Source: Deltaproteobacteria bacterium (lineage in GTDB: Bacteria; Myxococcota_A; Polyangia; HGW-17; SLPX01). Taken from it: 7,971 nt of DNA. Positions 1-5,516 of this stretch are shown here, in pieces; position 1 is the first letter of the stretch, and each line of letters starts with the position of its first letter. Location: assembly GCA_011390535.1 (NCBI GenBank), contig JAABSF010000102.1, positions 1 through 7,971 of the forward strand, read 5' to 3'. The notes under the pieces are model-generated. The model was given only the letters and a program-made list of their open reading frames with translations, did not search any database and was not told the origin of the DNA. The position numbers and the translations under genes were made by a program.

Positions 1-1721
1 ACGTTCTGATCCCCGAGGTTCAATGCACAAAAATATTGATCCTGTTCTTCCAGGGTAACCTTCGAAAAAACCTTTGCCTTGCCCGAACAAAGCGTCAGCT
101 TCCCGGATTCAATCATCTGAACCGAGTCTGTTTCGATAACAAAGCAGTGATATTCATCCCGAGAGTTTCTGGCATCATCGAAGAGAGCTTCCAATGAATG
201 ACAAGCTCCAATCTTTAATAGATCAGCTTCCAATGGTTTGACCATTTTTGAATAAATTTCAGCTCCTGTACCATATTCGGGTATGTTGGAACGTGCCTCT
301 TCCAGAATTTTTAGGTACTCCTCTTCGAGTGAGTTACCGGAGAGCTCCCCCGCCAGCTGAACAGCCCTGCAAGCACATCGCATCACCTGGGTGGCCTCGA
401 GGCCCGAGATGTCATCAAAAAACCAGCCGCAAGAAGCATACATCAAAAGCCCATGGCGTTGCATTTCCAGTAACTTCATAGCCTTGACACGCTCGTTTTT
501 ATCCAAACCACTTACCGCATATTTTTCCAAAAATTCTTTTATCTTGGTCCTGTCTCGTGTAACCGGCTCATATTGGTCCCTAGCTTCCCACGGCGCCTCA
601 AAAATGCTTCTGCTCTCTTTTTCAAAAACCTCGCCCAACAAATCTCTAAGCCGATCCATGGCTTTTCTTAGGGGCGCCCTCCACTTCTGGTCCCAGTCAG
701 GGCCTCCTCCAACGTGACATCCACAATCCGATCTCCACCGCTCCACTCCATGGACACAGCTCCATGAGCTGTTTTCATGAAGCTCAACCTCCTCCGTCGG
801 TGGATATTTTTCCAAAAACTCCCCATAGATTGTAATCTCGGCCAGATTATTCTCTTCTATGTGATTCAAAGCATAGGCGAGAGCCATGTCTCCAAACCTA
901 TGGTGGTGACCATATGTCTCCCCGTCGGTGGCGACGTTTACCAACTGAGCTTTGGAAACAGCTGGAGCAAAATCTTTACATAACCTCTCGGCAAACCCTC
1001 TTCCGTCTTTAAGCAGATCTCCAAAAGCCAACTCCTGGGCAATGGAACCGTTGTAGAAAAAGACTGCCATAGATCCGCCCGACGGCAGCTTGCAAATATA
1101 GGGAGATCTAGTGTTGAGGTTGTTTTCGTTCACCTCCAGCCACTTCTCCTCAGAGAGATCTCTAACCCGGCGTGCCTGTCTGGGGGCCAAAATTACAAAT
1201 GACAACCCCATTTCCGACATAATATCCAGTGTCTCCAAGTCCACCGCCGTTTCGGCCAGCCACATCCCTTCCGGTTCCCTCCCAAATCGAGATCTGAAAT
1301 CCGATATCCCCCATAAAATCTGGGTCCGCTTGTCGCGACTGTTCGCAAGAGGCATAATAATGTGACTATGCACCTGCGCAATGGCCGAACCGTGACCGGA
1401 AAACATCTCCCTGCTCTCTTCATCAGCTTCAACAAGAGCATCCACCAAGTGGGGTGCGTTGTTATCCATCCATGACAGCAGGGTGGGACCAAAATTAAAA
1501 CTAATCCGAGAATAATTGTTGACGATTCTTCGAATAAAACCCTCATCGTTCAAAATCCGAGAGGTAGCGTTAGCTGCATAACACTCATGGGTGATCCTCT
1601 CATTCCAGTCATGATATGGCGCCGCCGACTCCTGGACCTCAACATCTTCAATCCACGGATTCTCGCGAGGAGGTTGATAGAAATGTCCGTGCAAACAAAC
1701 AAAACGGCCTTTTTTCGACAT
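1..1721 (-). CDS. Glycoside hydrolase family 57 protein, DUF3536-type (C-terminus beyond the left edge)
   Basis: Read on the minus strand from the ATG at 1721, the frame stays open for 573 codons and runs off the window, so the gene is C-terminally incomplete. GH57 enzymes hydrolyse or transfer alpha-glucans through a (beta/alpha)7 barrel. Visible motifs: HGHFYQPPRENPW (residues 11-23, GH57 region 1 with the long form typical of the DUF3536 subgroup); GMWLAE (152-157), where Glu157 fits the catalytic nucleophile; VATDGETYGHHH (263-274), where Asp266 fits the acid/base; and SSWSCVHGVERW followed by DCGC (318-335), another subgroup hallmark. The part after about residue 345 would be the DUF3536 region. 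There is no signal peptide, so it is probably cytoplasmic. The start is fixed by an in-frame TAA two codons upstream. GGAGG at 1736-1740 is 14 nt away, which is long for a Shine-Dalgarno; AAGG lies just before the ATG. It begins 24 bp after plsC, so the two are probably co-transcribed. Exact substrate is unknown. Confidence 0.92.
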   Translation of the reverse strand, partial: MSKKGRFVCLHGHFYQPPRENPWIEDVEVQESAAPYHDWNERITHECYAANATSRILNDEGFIRRIVNNYSRISFNFGPTLLSWMDNNAPHLVDALVEADEESREMFSGHGSAIAQVHSHIIMPLANSRDKRTQILWGISDFRSRFGREPEGMWLAETAVDLETLDIMSEMGLSFVILAPRQARRVRDLSEEKWLEVNENNLNTRSPYICKLPSGGSMAVFFYNGSIAQELAFGDLLKDGRGFAERLCKDFAPAVSKAQLVNVATDGETYGHHHRFGDMALAYALNHIEENNLAEITIYGEFLEKYPPTEEVELHENSSWSCVHGVERWRSDCGCHVGGGPDWDQKWRAPLRKAMDRLRDLLGEVFEKESRSIFEAPWEARDQYEPVTRDRTKIKEFLEKYAVSGLDKNERVKAMKLLEMQRHGLLMYASCGWFFDDISGLEATQVMRCACRAVQLAGELSGNSLEEEYLKILEEARSNIPEYGTGAEIYSKMVKPLEADLLKIGACHSLEALFDDARNSRDEYHCFVIETDSVQMIESGKLTLCSGKAKVFSKVTLEEQDQYFCALNLGDQN

Positions 1722-1745
1722 ACCTTATTTCTTATCCTCCTTATC

Positions 1746-2558
1746 CTATATCTGTTTCATTCCTCGTACGTCTCTGGATGCTAAACAATGCAATTCTTTT
1801 ACCTTGCCCCACACCGCTCTTACGAACTCTTGCTCATCCCCACTAAAAGCACAGGGATCTATCACCTCTCCCACATGCACAGAGAGAGGAAGTCCTCTGT
1901 TTACCTTATCCATCTTGGGAGAGACAATATCGAATGAACCGTCCAAGCCCACCGGAATGATCTTAATGCAACGCCTAAAAGCCTCAAATATGGCTCTGGG
2001 ATGAATTTTCTCCTTAATCAGACCATCCCGCGACCTGGAGCCTTCGGGAAAAACTACAACAGCGGTGGATTCCTTACACATTCTCAAGGTCTCTTCAAGG
2101 GCTCGTTCGCGCTCTTTTTCAGAGTTTCTTCTAAAAAATACAGTCCCTCCGCAATAAGCGCTCCTACCGATTACGGGGATCATTTTTACAAGACTTTTGG
2201 ACAGAAATGCCACTGTATCCAACGCCGACATCAAAACCAAAATATCGACATAGCTCTGATGATTCGAAACAAACATATGCCCTTTAGTGCAGGGCGGAAT
2301 ATTATGCTTGCCCGTCACATTCAACTTCCCCCCCAGCACCCATTCCAAGCTTTTTCTTGCCCACAACACCATCAAGTGAAGCCGCTTGAGCGTCTCTTCT
2401 CTGCGAAAACGTTTTGTCAATAACTGAGTCAAAGGAAGAGGAATAAGAAGGGTCGAAGGTATCGCCAGCCCAATCACCGCCCCGAACTGCAGAATCAGCC
2501 CTGCTCTCCCCCAAATTGAAAACTCTCCATTAACTGATTTTTGGATTACTTCACTCAT
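1746..2558 (-). CDS. plsC: 1-acyl-sn-glycerol-3-phosphate acyltransferase (PlsC/LPLAT family)
   Basis: This is a 270-residue membrane-associated acyltransferase of the PlsC family, which converts lysophosphatidic acid to phosphatidic acid in phospholipid synthesis. A hydrophobic segment lies at about residues 20-46. Motif I is NHQSYVD (99-105), with the HX4D catalytic pair His100 and Asp105. Motif II is GTVFFRR (138-144). Motif III is FPEGSRSRDG (170-179). Motif IV is IIPVGLDG (201-208). The usual Lys-x-Gly after motif III is replaced by a KEKIHPRA stretch, so acyl or lysolipid preference may differ. An upstream in-frame ATG at 2570 would add four residues but has no Shine-Dalgarno. The ATG at 2558 is preceded by GGAG with 6-nt spacing, so I chose it. 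It is the first gene of a pair with the GH57 gene. The family is certain; the in vivo substrate (LPA or another lysolipid) is not. Confidence 0.93.
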   Translation of the reverse strand: MSEVIQKSVNGEFSIWGRAGLILQFGAVIGLAIPSTLLIPLPLTQLLTKRFRREETLKRLHLMVLWARKSLEWVLGGKLNVTGKHNIPPCTKGHMFVSNHQSYVDILVLMSALDTVAFLSKSLVKMIPVIGRSAYCGGTVFFRRNSEKERERALEETLRMCKESTAVVVFPEGSRSRDGLIKEKIHPRAIFEAFRRCIKIIPVGLDGSFDIVSPKMDKVNRGLPLSVHVGEVIDPCAFSGDEQEFVRAVWGKVKELHCLASRDVRGMKQI

Positions 2559-2598
2559 CGAATGCTCCATATATCATCATAAGTTAACAGACAACGAA

Positions 2599-2627
2599 AG
2601 AATAAAGACCCCTAAGAGCTGACTCAA
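2599..2627 (-). promoter_or_regulatory. Candidate sigma70 promoter for the plsC-GH57 operon
   Basis: On the minus strand, TTGAGT (2627-2622) and TATTCT (2604-2599) are separated by 17 nt, each matching the consensus at four of six positions. Transcription would start near 2592, giving a leader of about 34 nt before the ATG at 2558. One copy of a direct repeat (AGCTCTTAGGG) lies inside the spacer. This is pattern-based only. Confidence 0.4.
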
Positions 2628-2671
2628 AAACAGGTCGGCCCTAAGAGCTTATTGCAAATATATTGCAAATA
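2610..2671. repeat. Two pairs of short direct repeats upstream of plsC
   Basis: CCCTAAGAGCT occurs at 2610-2620 and again at 2639-2649 (29 bp apart). ATTGCAAATA occurs at 2651-2660 and 2662-2671 (11 bp apart, about one helical turn). The first copy sits in the spacer of the candidate plsC promoter and the rest lie upstream of its -35. That arrangement would suit a regulator-binding region. No known operator is recognised. Confidence 0.5.
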
Positions 2672-2790
2672 ATTGAAAAGGGATCAGACATACTACGCCT
2701 CAAACATATTTTGCTTTCTTTTTTTCCAGTTTTTTCTCAGTACAATACTTCGTTTTCCCGGACTCTCTTTACCCACAAATTCATTTTCTT

Positions 2791-2916
2791 TACCCAATAC
2801 CCCGAGACATTCCCTCTACCAATACTCCAATCTGCCCAATACCCCAAGACATTATCTACACCAATACTCCAGTCTACCCAATACTCAAAAACATTCTCTC
2901 TACTGATACTCCCAAA
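2791..2916. repeat. 42-bp tandem repeat, three copies (minisatellite)
   Basis: Three head-to-tail 42-bp units lie at 2791-2832, 2833-2874 and 2875-2916. Units 1 and 2 match at 35 of 42 positions, units 1 and 3 at 31, and units 2 and 3 at 29. Each unit begins with T(A/G)CCCAATAC. The hexamer CAATAC appears twice in units 1 and 2, at alternating spacings of 25 and 17 bp. Because 42 is a multiple of three, short frames stay open across it on both strands. These lack a Shine-Dalgarno, and the differences between units do not favour third codon positions, so I treat the block as non-coding. It lies between two divergent genes. The rest of this 416-bp gap holds the two promoters listed separately. 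Confidence 0.85.
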
Positions 2917-2949
2917 ATACCGACACATTGATCCATGATCTTGAAAAAG

Positions 2950-2978
2950 TTGACCCGCACAATCAGACAGGCTACAAT
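2950..2978 (+). promoter_or_regulatory. Sigma70-like promoter upstream of the membrane-protein gene
   Basis: TTGACC (2950-2955) and TACAAT (2973-2978) are separated by exactly 17 nt and each matches the consensus at five of six positions. Initiation would fall near 2985. That makes the ATG at 2987 essentially leaderless, or leaves a leader of about 115 nt if translation begins at 3101. Confidence 0.6.
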
Positions 2979-3064
2979 GTATACAAATGAAGGATTCACG
3001 ACTACATAGAGCCTGTCACAAACCGACGGCTCAGCCATACGACACCTTCCTTCGTTTTCTGCGC

Positions 3065-3093
3065 CCCGCCCACCGAAGCGCTCGGTGGGCGGG
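3065..3093 (+). other. Perfect 12-bp GC-rich hairpin in the 5' region of the membrane-protein gene
   Basis: CCCGCCCACCGA (3065-3076) pairs perfectly with TCGGTGGGCGGG (3082-3093) around a 5-nt loop, AGCGC. No T-tract follows, so this is not a standard intrinsic terminator. It ends 7 nt before the ATG at 3101, and its right arm includes the only G-rich stretch (GGGCGGG) that could act as a ribosome site for that ATG. It could therefore mask translation initiation, or it could be a dispersed palindromic element. Confidence 0.75.
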
Positions 3094-3100
3094 CCGCATA

Positions 3101-3664
3101 ATGTCCGGTTCCGCCTTTGGAATCTGGGCTCTTTTCACTCTTCATCTTGCAAATTATGATGTCGGCCGCCAGCTCACAGAAAAGGGCGTACGTCGAGATA
3201 GAGAAGTACGTCAGCGAATGAAGACCTGCCTCTTAAATTCCGCCCACCGGTACAGAAGCTATTGTGAAATACACTCAGGCGCCCTGGTAACCAATCCCAC
3301 CGGACCAAAAGATATCGCCCTAAAAATCATGCTCTCGGCTTTACTCTCCCTCTGTGTAGTTTTGTCCTTGTTGACCTCCACCATCAATATATTTCTGTCC
3401 CGAGCCGTAACGAGAGGCCGCCCCTTGGCAACTCGCCTCGCCCTGGGCTTGTCAATAACAGGCTGGATGGCCTTATGCGGTCTTTATTACTCAGGTTTTC
3501 TTTCAGAAGCCACCGCCACGGCTCTTATCTTCCAAAGCGCCACCGTCATCCTTCTAACCGCAGCGGTGGTTTTCTCATCAATCAGAGCCAGGCTCCACAA
3601 AGCTATCGATAAAACGTCCGTCCACCAACAGAAACACAAACTCGCCCCTTTCAGCTCTTGCTAG
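3101..3664 (+). CDS. Hypothetical multi-pass membrane protein
   Basis: I do not recognise a family. From the ATG at 3101 the product is 187 residues. A short, weakly hydrophobic segment lies at about residues 2-20. It is followed by a charged soluble stretch of about 50 residues containing two Cys and many Arg/Lys. Then come three clear membrane segments at about 72-99, 109-134 and 137-162, and a basic tail (HKAIDK, HQQKHK) that is probably cytoplasmic. The frame is open back to an ATG at 2987, which would add 38 residues. I prefer 3101 because the promoter at 2950-2978 would initiate near 2985 and because the extra segment would encode the hairpin stem. Neither start has a strong Shine-Dalgarno. 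The hydrophobic pattern makes a real gene likely. It is divergent from plsC, and no function can be inferred from its neighbours. Confidence 0.6.
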   Translation: MSGSAFGIWALFTLHLANYDVGRQLTEKGVRRDREVRQRMKTCLLNSAHRYRSYCEIHSGALVTNPTGPKDIALKIMLSALLSLCVVLSLLTSTINIFLSRAVTRGRPLATRLALGLSITGWMALCGLYYSGFLSEATATALIFQSATVILLTAAVVFSSIRARLHKAIDKTSVHQQKHKLAPFSSC

Positions 3665-3811
3665 GCATAGATTTTTCTCGTGACGCTTAACTGTAGGGCG
3701 CTGTTTTCAAAAGCTGACAATGATGTGGATAGAGGCCGTGGCCAAAAGTCGCAGCAGGGCAGAGTGGATAGTCCTGCTTCACAGAACAGTGCCCTTAATT
3801 GTATAACTCAG

Positions 3812-3840
3812 TTGCGGAATAACCACTATTCCACTATAGT
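3812..3840 (+). promoter_or_regulatory. Sigma70-like promoter upstream of the DUF362 ferredoxin gene
   Basis: TTGCGG (3812-3817) and TATAGT (3835-3840) are separated by 17 nt; the -10 matches the consensus at five of six positions. Initiation near 3847 would give a leader of about 115 nt before the GTG at 3962. The surrounding stretch 3665-3961 holds no gene I can support. It contains this promoter, the dyad in its spacer, the A/T-rich repeats and the ribosome site. Confidence 0.5.
3816..3832. promoter_or_regulatory. Inverted repeat GGAATA-N5-TATTCC inside the promoter spacer (possible operator)
   Basis: GGAATA (3816-3821) and TATTCC (3827-3832) form a perfect 6-bp dyad around ACCAC. Together they span the end of the -35 hexamer and most of the spacer of the promoter at 3812-3840. 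A dimeric repressor bound here would block RNA polymerase. The half-site does not match an operator I can name with confidence. Confidence 0.45.
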
Positions 3841-3920
3841 TTCCAAAAAGAAATCCGGAAGATTCTCGGCGGCCGGTTCTAGGATTATTCAGCTCCGCCT
3901 TCAATGTGATGAATTAGAGA

Positions 3921-3950
3921 GTTATAAACAAATATAAACAAATATAAACA
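3921..3950 (+). repeat. Three 10-bp A/T-rich direct repeats just before the ribosome site
   Basis: TATAAACA recurs three times with exact 10-bp period (units beginning at 3921, 3931 and 3941), ending directly against the Shine-Dalgarno of the DUF362 gene. It would give an unstructured, A-rich leader favouring ribosome access, or a phased binding site in the DNA. Confidence 0.7.
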
Positions 3951-3956
3951 GAGGTG
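3950..3956 (+). promoter_or_regulatory. Shine-Dalgarno that fixes a GTG start
   Basis: AGAGGTG ends 5 nt before the GTG at 3962 (GAGG core 7 nt away). This supports GTG as the start and gives the Lys-rich n-region of the Tat signal. Confidence 0.75.
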
Positions 3957-3961
3957 CCGAC

Positions 3962-5359
3962 GTGAAAAAACAAAAAGAGAAACCCCCAAAAAAAGCTTCT
4001 AACGCAGAAAAAAAAGAAACCAGGGAAAATAGAAACCCCTCGGTTACAACAGGTGAAAGCAGAAGAGTTTTTCTCAAGCGTGGAGTTCTGGTCGGGGTAG
4101 GAGCGGGTGTTGCAGGAGCAGCCGGTGGAGGTTTTGTGGGCGGGTGCAGCCCGAGTAAAAAAGAAGAACCTGAAAAAATTGAATGCCCCCCCTGCGAGAC
4201 CAAGGTCGCCGCGCGTCCTTCCAGCGATAAAAAGGTGGAAAAAGGCGAGGTGCGTGCCAGAGCGTTTAAAGAATGGCCCATCGCAAAACCGGCCAAAGTT
4301 CACTATGCCCGAATAAAAGACGGACAACCTAACAAGGTATGGGCACAAAAAGTCGATGAGCTGTTTAAAAAGTTAAAACCCGAATCCTTGATTGAAAAGG
4401 ATCATCTAGTGGCTGTTAAGCAGCATTTCGGTGAAAAAGGAAATAAGGGCTATATAAAACCGGAGCTCACCAAAAAAGTCATCGACGAGATTAAGCGTGT
4501 TGGCGGAAAGCCCATGCTGGTTGAGACCAACACTTTGTACAAAGGCTCTCGTACAAACACCTATGATCACATTGTAACTGCCAAGGATCACGGTTTTTCC
4601 CTTGATGCCATAGGTGCGCCGGTTTCCATCTTGGACGGGATCACCGGCCAAATCCAACAGGCGGTGGCTATCCCGGGAAAGCACTTCAAGGTGGTCTTTG
4701 TGGCCAGCGATGTGTTGTTTTTCAAGAGCCTGGTGGCACTCAACCATGTAAAAGGTCACAAGCTGTCCGGCTTCGGTGGTGCCTTGAAGAATCTCGCCAT
4801 GGGCCTGGCGTCACGTGCAGGTAAACTGGCTCAACACGCAGATTTTAAACCGTTTATCGACCCAAAAAAATGCATCGATTGCGGTGACTGCGCCATCTGG
4901 TGTCCACCCGGCGCTCTCTTCATGAAAAAGGGCAAGCTCCAGTTCGATGAATCCACATGCATCGGGTGCGGACAGTGTCTCACCGTATGCCCCCACGGAG
5001 CCATTCACAACAAATCCCCCCGGACTGAGACAAACGCATTCATGGAGAAAATGGCCGAATATGCCCTGGGCTGTGTGGCAGCCTTTGAAGGTCGCACTTT
5101 ATACGTCAATGTCGTCAACCATGTGTCCAAGGCATGCGACTGTGCCCGAGGGGAAAACCCCGTAGTGGCCCCGGATGTGGGCATTTTTGCCGGCTCCGAC
5201 CCTGTAGCAGTTGATATGGCCTCCCTGGAGGTCAGCCGCAAGGTCTGGGGCGAAGACCACTTCAAGAAACTCTACCCTAATGTTGATGCTGAAGTGACAA
5301 TAAAACACGCTGAAAAACTGGGACTGGGGACAACAAAATACAACCTCCTGGAAGCATAG
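3962..5359 (+). CDS. Tat-exported DUF362 protein with two [4Fe-4S] ferredoxin motifs, probable lipoprotein
   Basis: The product is 465 residues and starts at GTG. Residues 1-33 are a long Lys-rich n-region. SRRVFLK (33-39) matches the twin-arginine consensus and is followed by a Gly/Ala/Val-rich hydrophobic stretch (41-61). VGGC (59-62) fits a lipobox, so after folding and cofactor insertion the protein would be exported and anchored through Cys62. A charged linker with a CPPC pair (75-78) follows. The DUF362 domain spans roughly 110-460. Inserted in it are two [4Fe-4S] motifs, CIDCGDCAIWCP (Cys304, 307, 310, 314) and CIGCGQCLTVCP (Cys333, 336, 339, 343). Further Cys lie at 371, 392 and 394. 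Family knowledge supports electron transfer, but the DUF362 reaction and partner are not established and no redox partner gene lies alongside. It is probably monocistronic, with its own promoter near 3812-3840. The call is firm for domains and weak for function. Confidence 0.93.
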   Translation: MKKQKEKPPKKASNAEKKETRENRNPSVTTGESRRVFLKRGVLVGVGAGVAGAAGGGFVGGCSPSKKEEPEKIECPPCETKVAARPSSDKKVEKGEVRARAFKEWPIAKPAKVHYARIKDGQPNKVWAQKVDELFKKLKPESLIEKDHLVAVKQHFGEKGNKGYIKPELTKKVIDEIKRVGGKPMLVETNTLYKGSRTNTYDHIVTAKDHGFSLDAIGAPVSILDGITGQIQQAVAIPGKHFKVVFVASDVLFFKSLVALNHVKGHKLSGFGGALKNLAMGLASRAGKLAQHADFKPFIDPKKCIDCGDCAIWCPPGALFMKKGKLQFDESTCIGCGQCLTVCPHGAIHNKSPRTETNAFMEKMAEYALGCVAAFEGRTLYVNVVNHVSKACDCARGENPVVAPDVGIFAGSDPVAVDMASLEVSRKVWGEDHFKKLYPNVDAEVTIKHAEKLGLGTTKYNLLEA

Positions 5360-5467
5360 TGCCCAACCACTCACAAAGCTGAGAGGCTTCTGCCCACCAA
5401 TCAAAAACCGTCACCCATAATACTCCACTGTCCGAACTGCGTAGTCCAGTCCTTACTTAATGAGTTC

Positions 5468-5497
5468 TTGACAATTATTGCAGTGAAAAGTGATAAT
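5468..5497 (+). promoter_or_regulatory. Sigma70-like promoter upstream of the MYXO-CTERM protein
   Basis: A perfect TTGACA (5468-5473) and GATAAT (5492-5497, five of six matches) are separated by 18 nt. Initiation near 5504 leaves a short leader before the ATG at 5517. This placement excludes the upstream in-frame GTG at 5490, which lies inside the promoter. The 130 bp between the previous gene and this one show no clear terminator. Confidence 0.6.
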
Positions 5498-5516
5498 AAG
5501 TCATTGGAATATTATA

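Noticed and set aside
1193..1546. 117-residue minus-strand frame inside the GH57 gene
   Set aside because: It is an out-of-phase shadow. The GH57 frame across the same bases is continuous and carries the catalytic motifs.
2675..2700. AAAAGGGATCAGACA-type string resembling sequences seen near REP-associated (IS200-like) elements
   Set aside because: There is no inverted partner, no second copy and no transposase in the window, and the resemblance is from memory only.
2737..2928. Minus-strand 63-residue frame with Trp/Tyr-rich repeats (YWADWSIG type)
   Set aside because: There is no ribosome site before its ATG, and the peptide repeat follows directly from the DNA tandem repeat.
2663..2938. 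Plus-strand small frames across the 42-bp repeat with 14-residue peptide repeats
   Set aside because: They begin at TTG codons with no Shine-Dalgarno, they stay open because the repeat length is a multiple of three, and changes between units show no codon-phase bias.
3065..3093. The hairpin as an intrinsic terminator
   Set aside because: No T-tract follows on either strand, and an open coding frame continues straight after it.
3680..3937. 85-residue plus-strand frame before the DUF362 gene
   Set aside because: It has no recognisable domain, it overlaps the promoter, dyad and repeats of the next gene, and its composition looks random.
3914..4348. Minus-strand Phe-rich frames opposite the start of the DUF362 gene
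   Set aside because: They are antisense to the Lys-rich N-terminus and Tat signal of a well-supported gene; the Phe runs are just the complement of AAA codons.
5360..5420. Possible terminator after the DUF362 gene (AAGC...GCTT)
   Set aside because: The stem is only 4 bp, with mismatched flanks and no T-tract.
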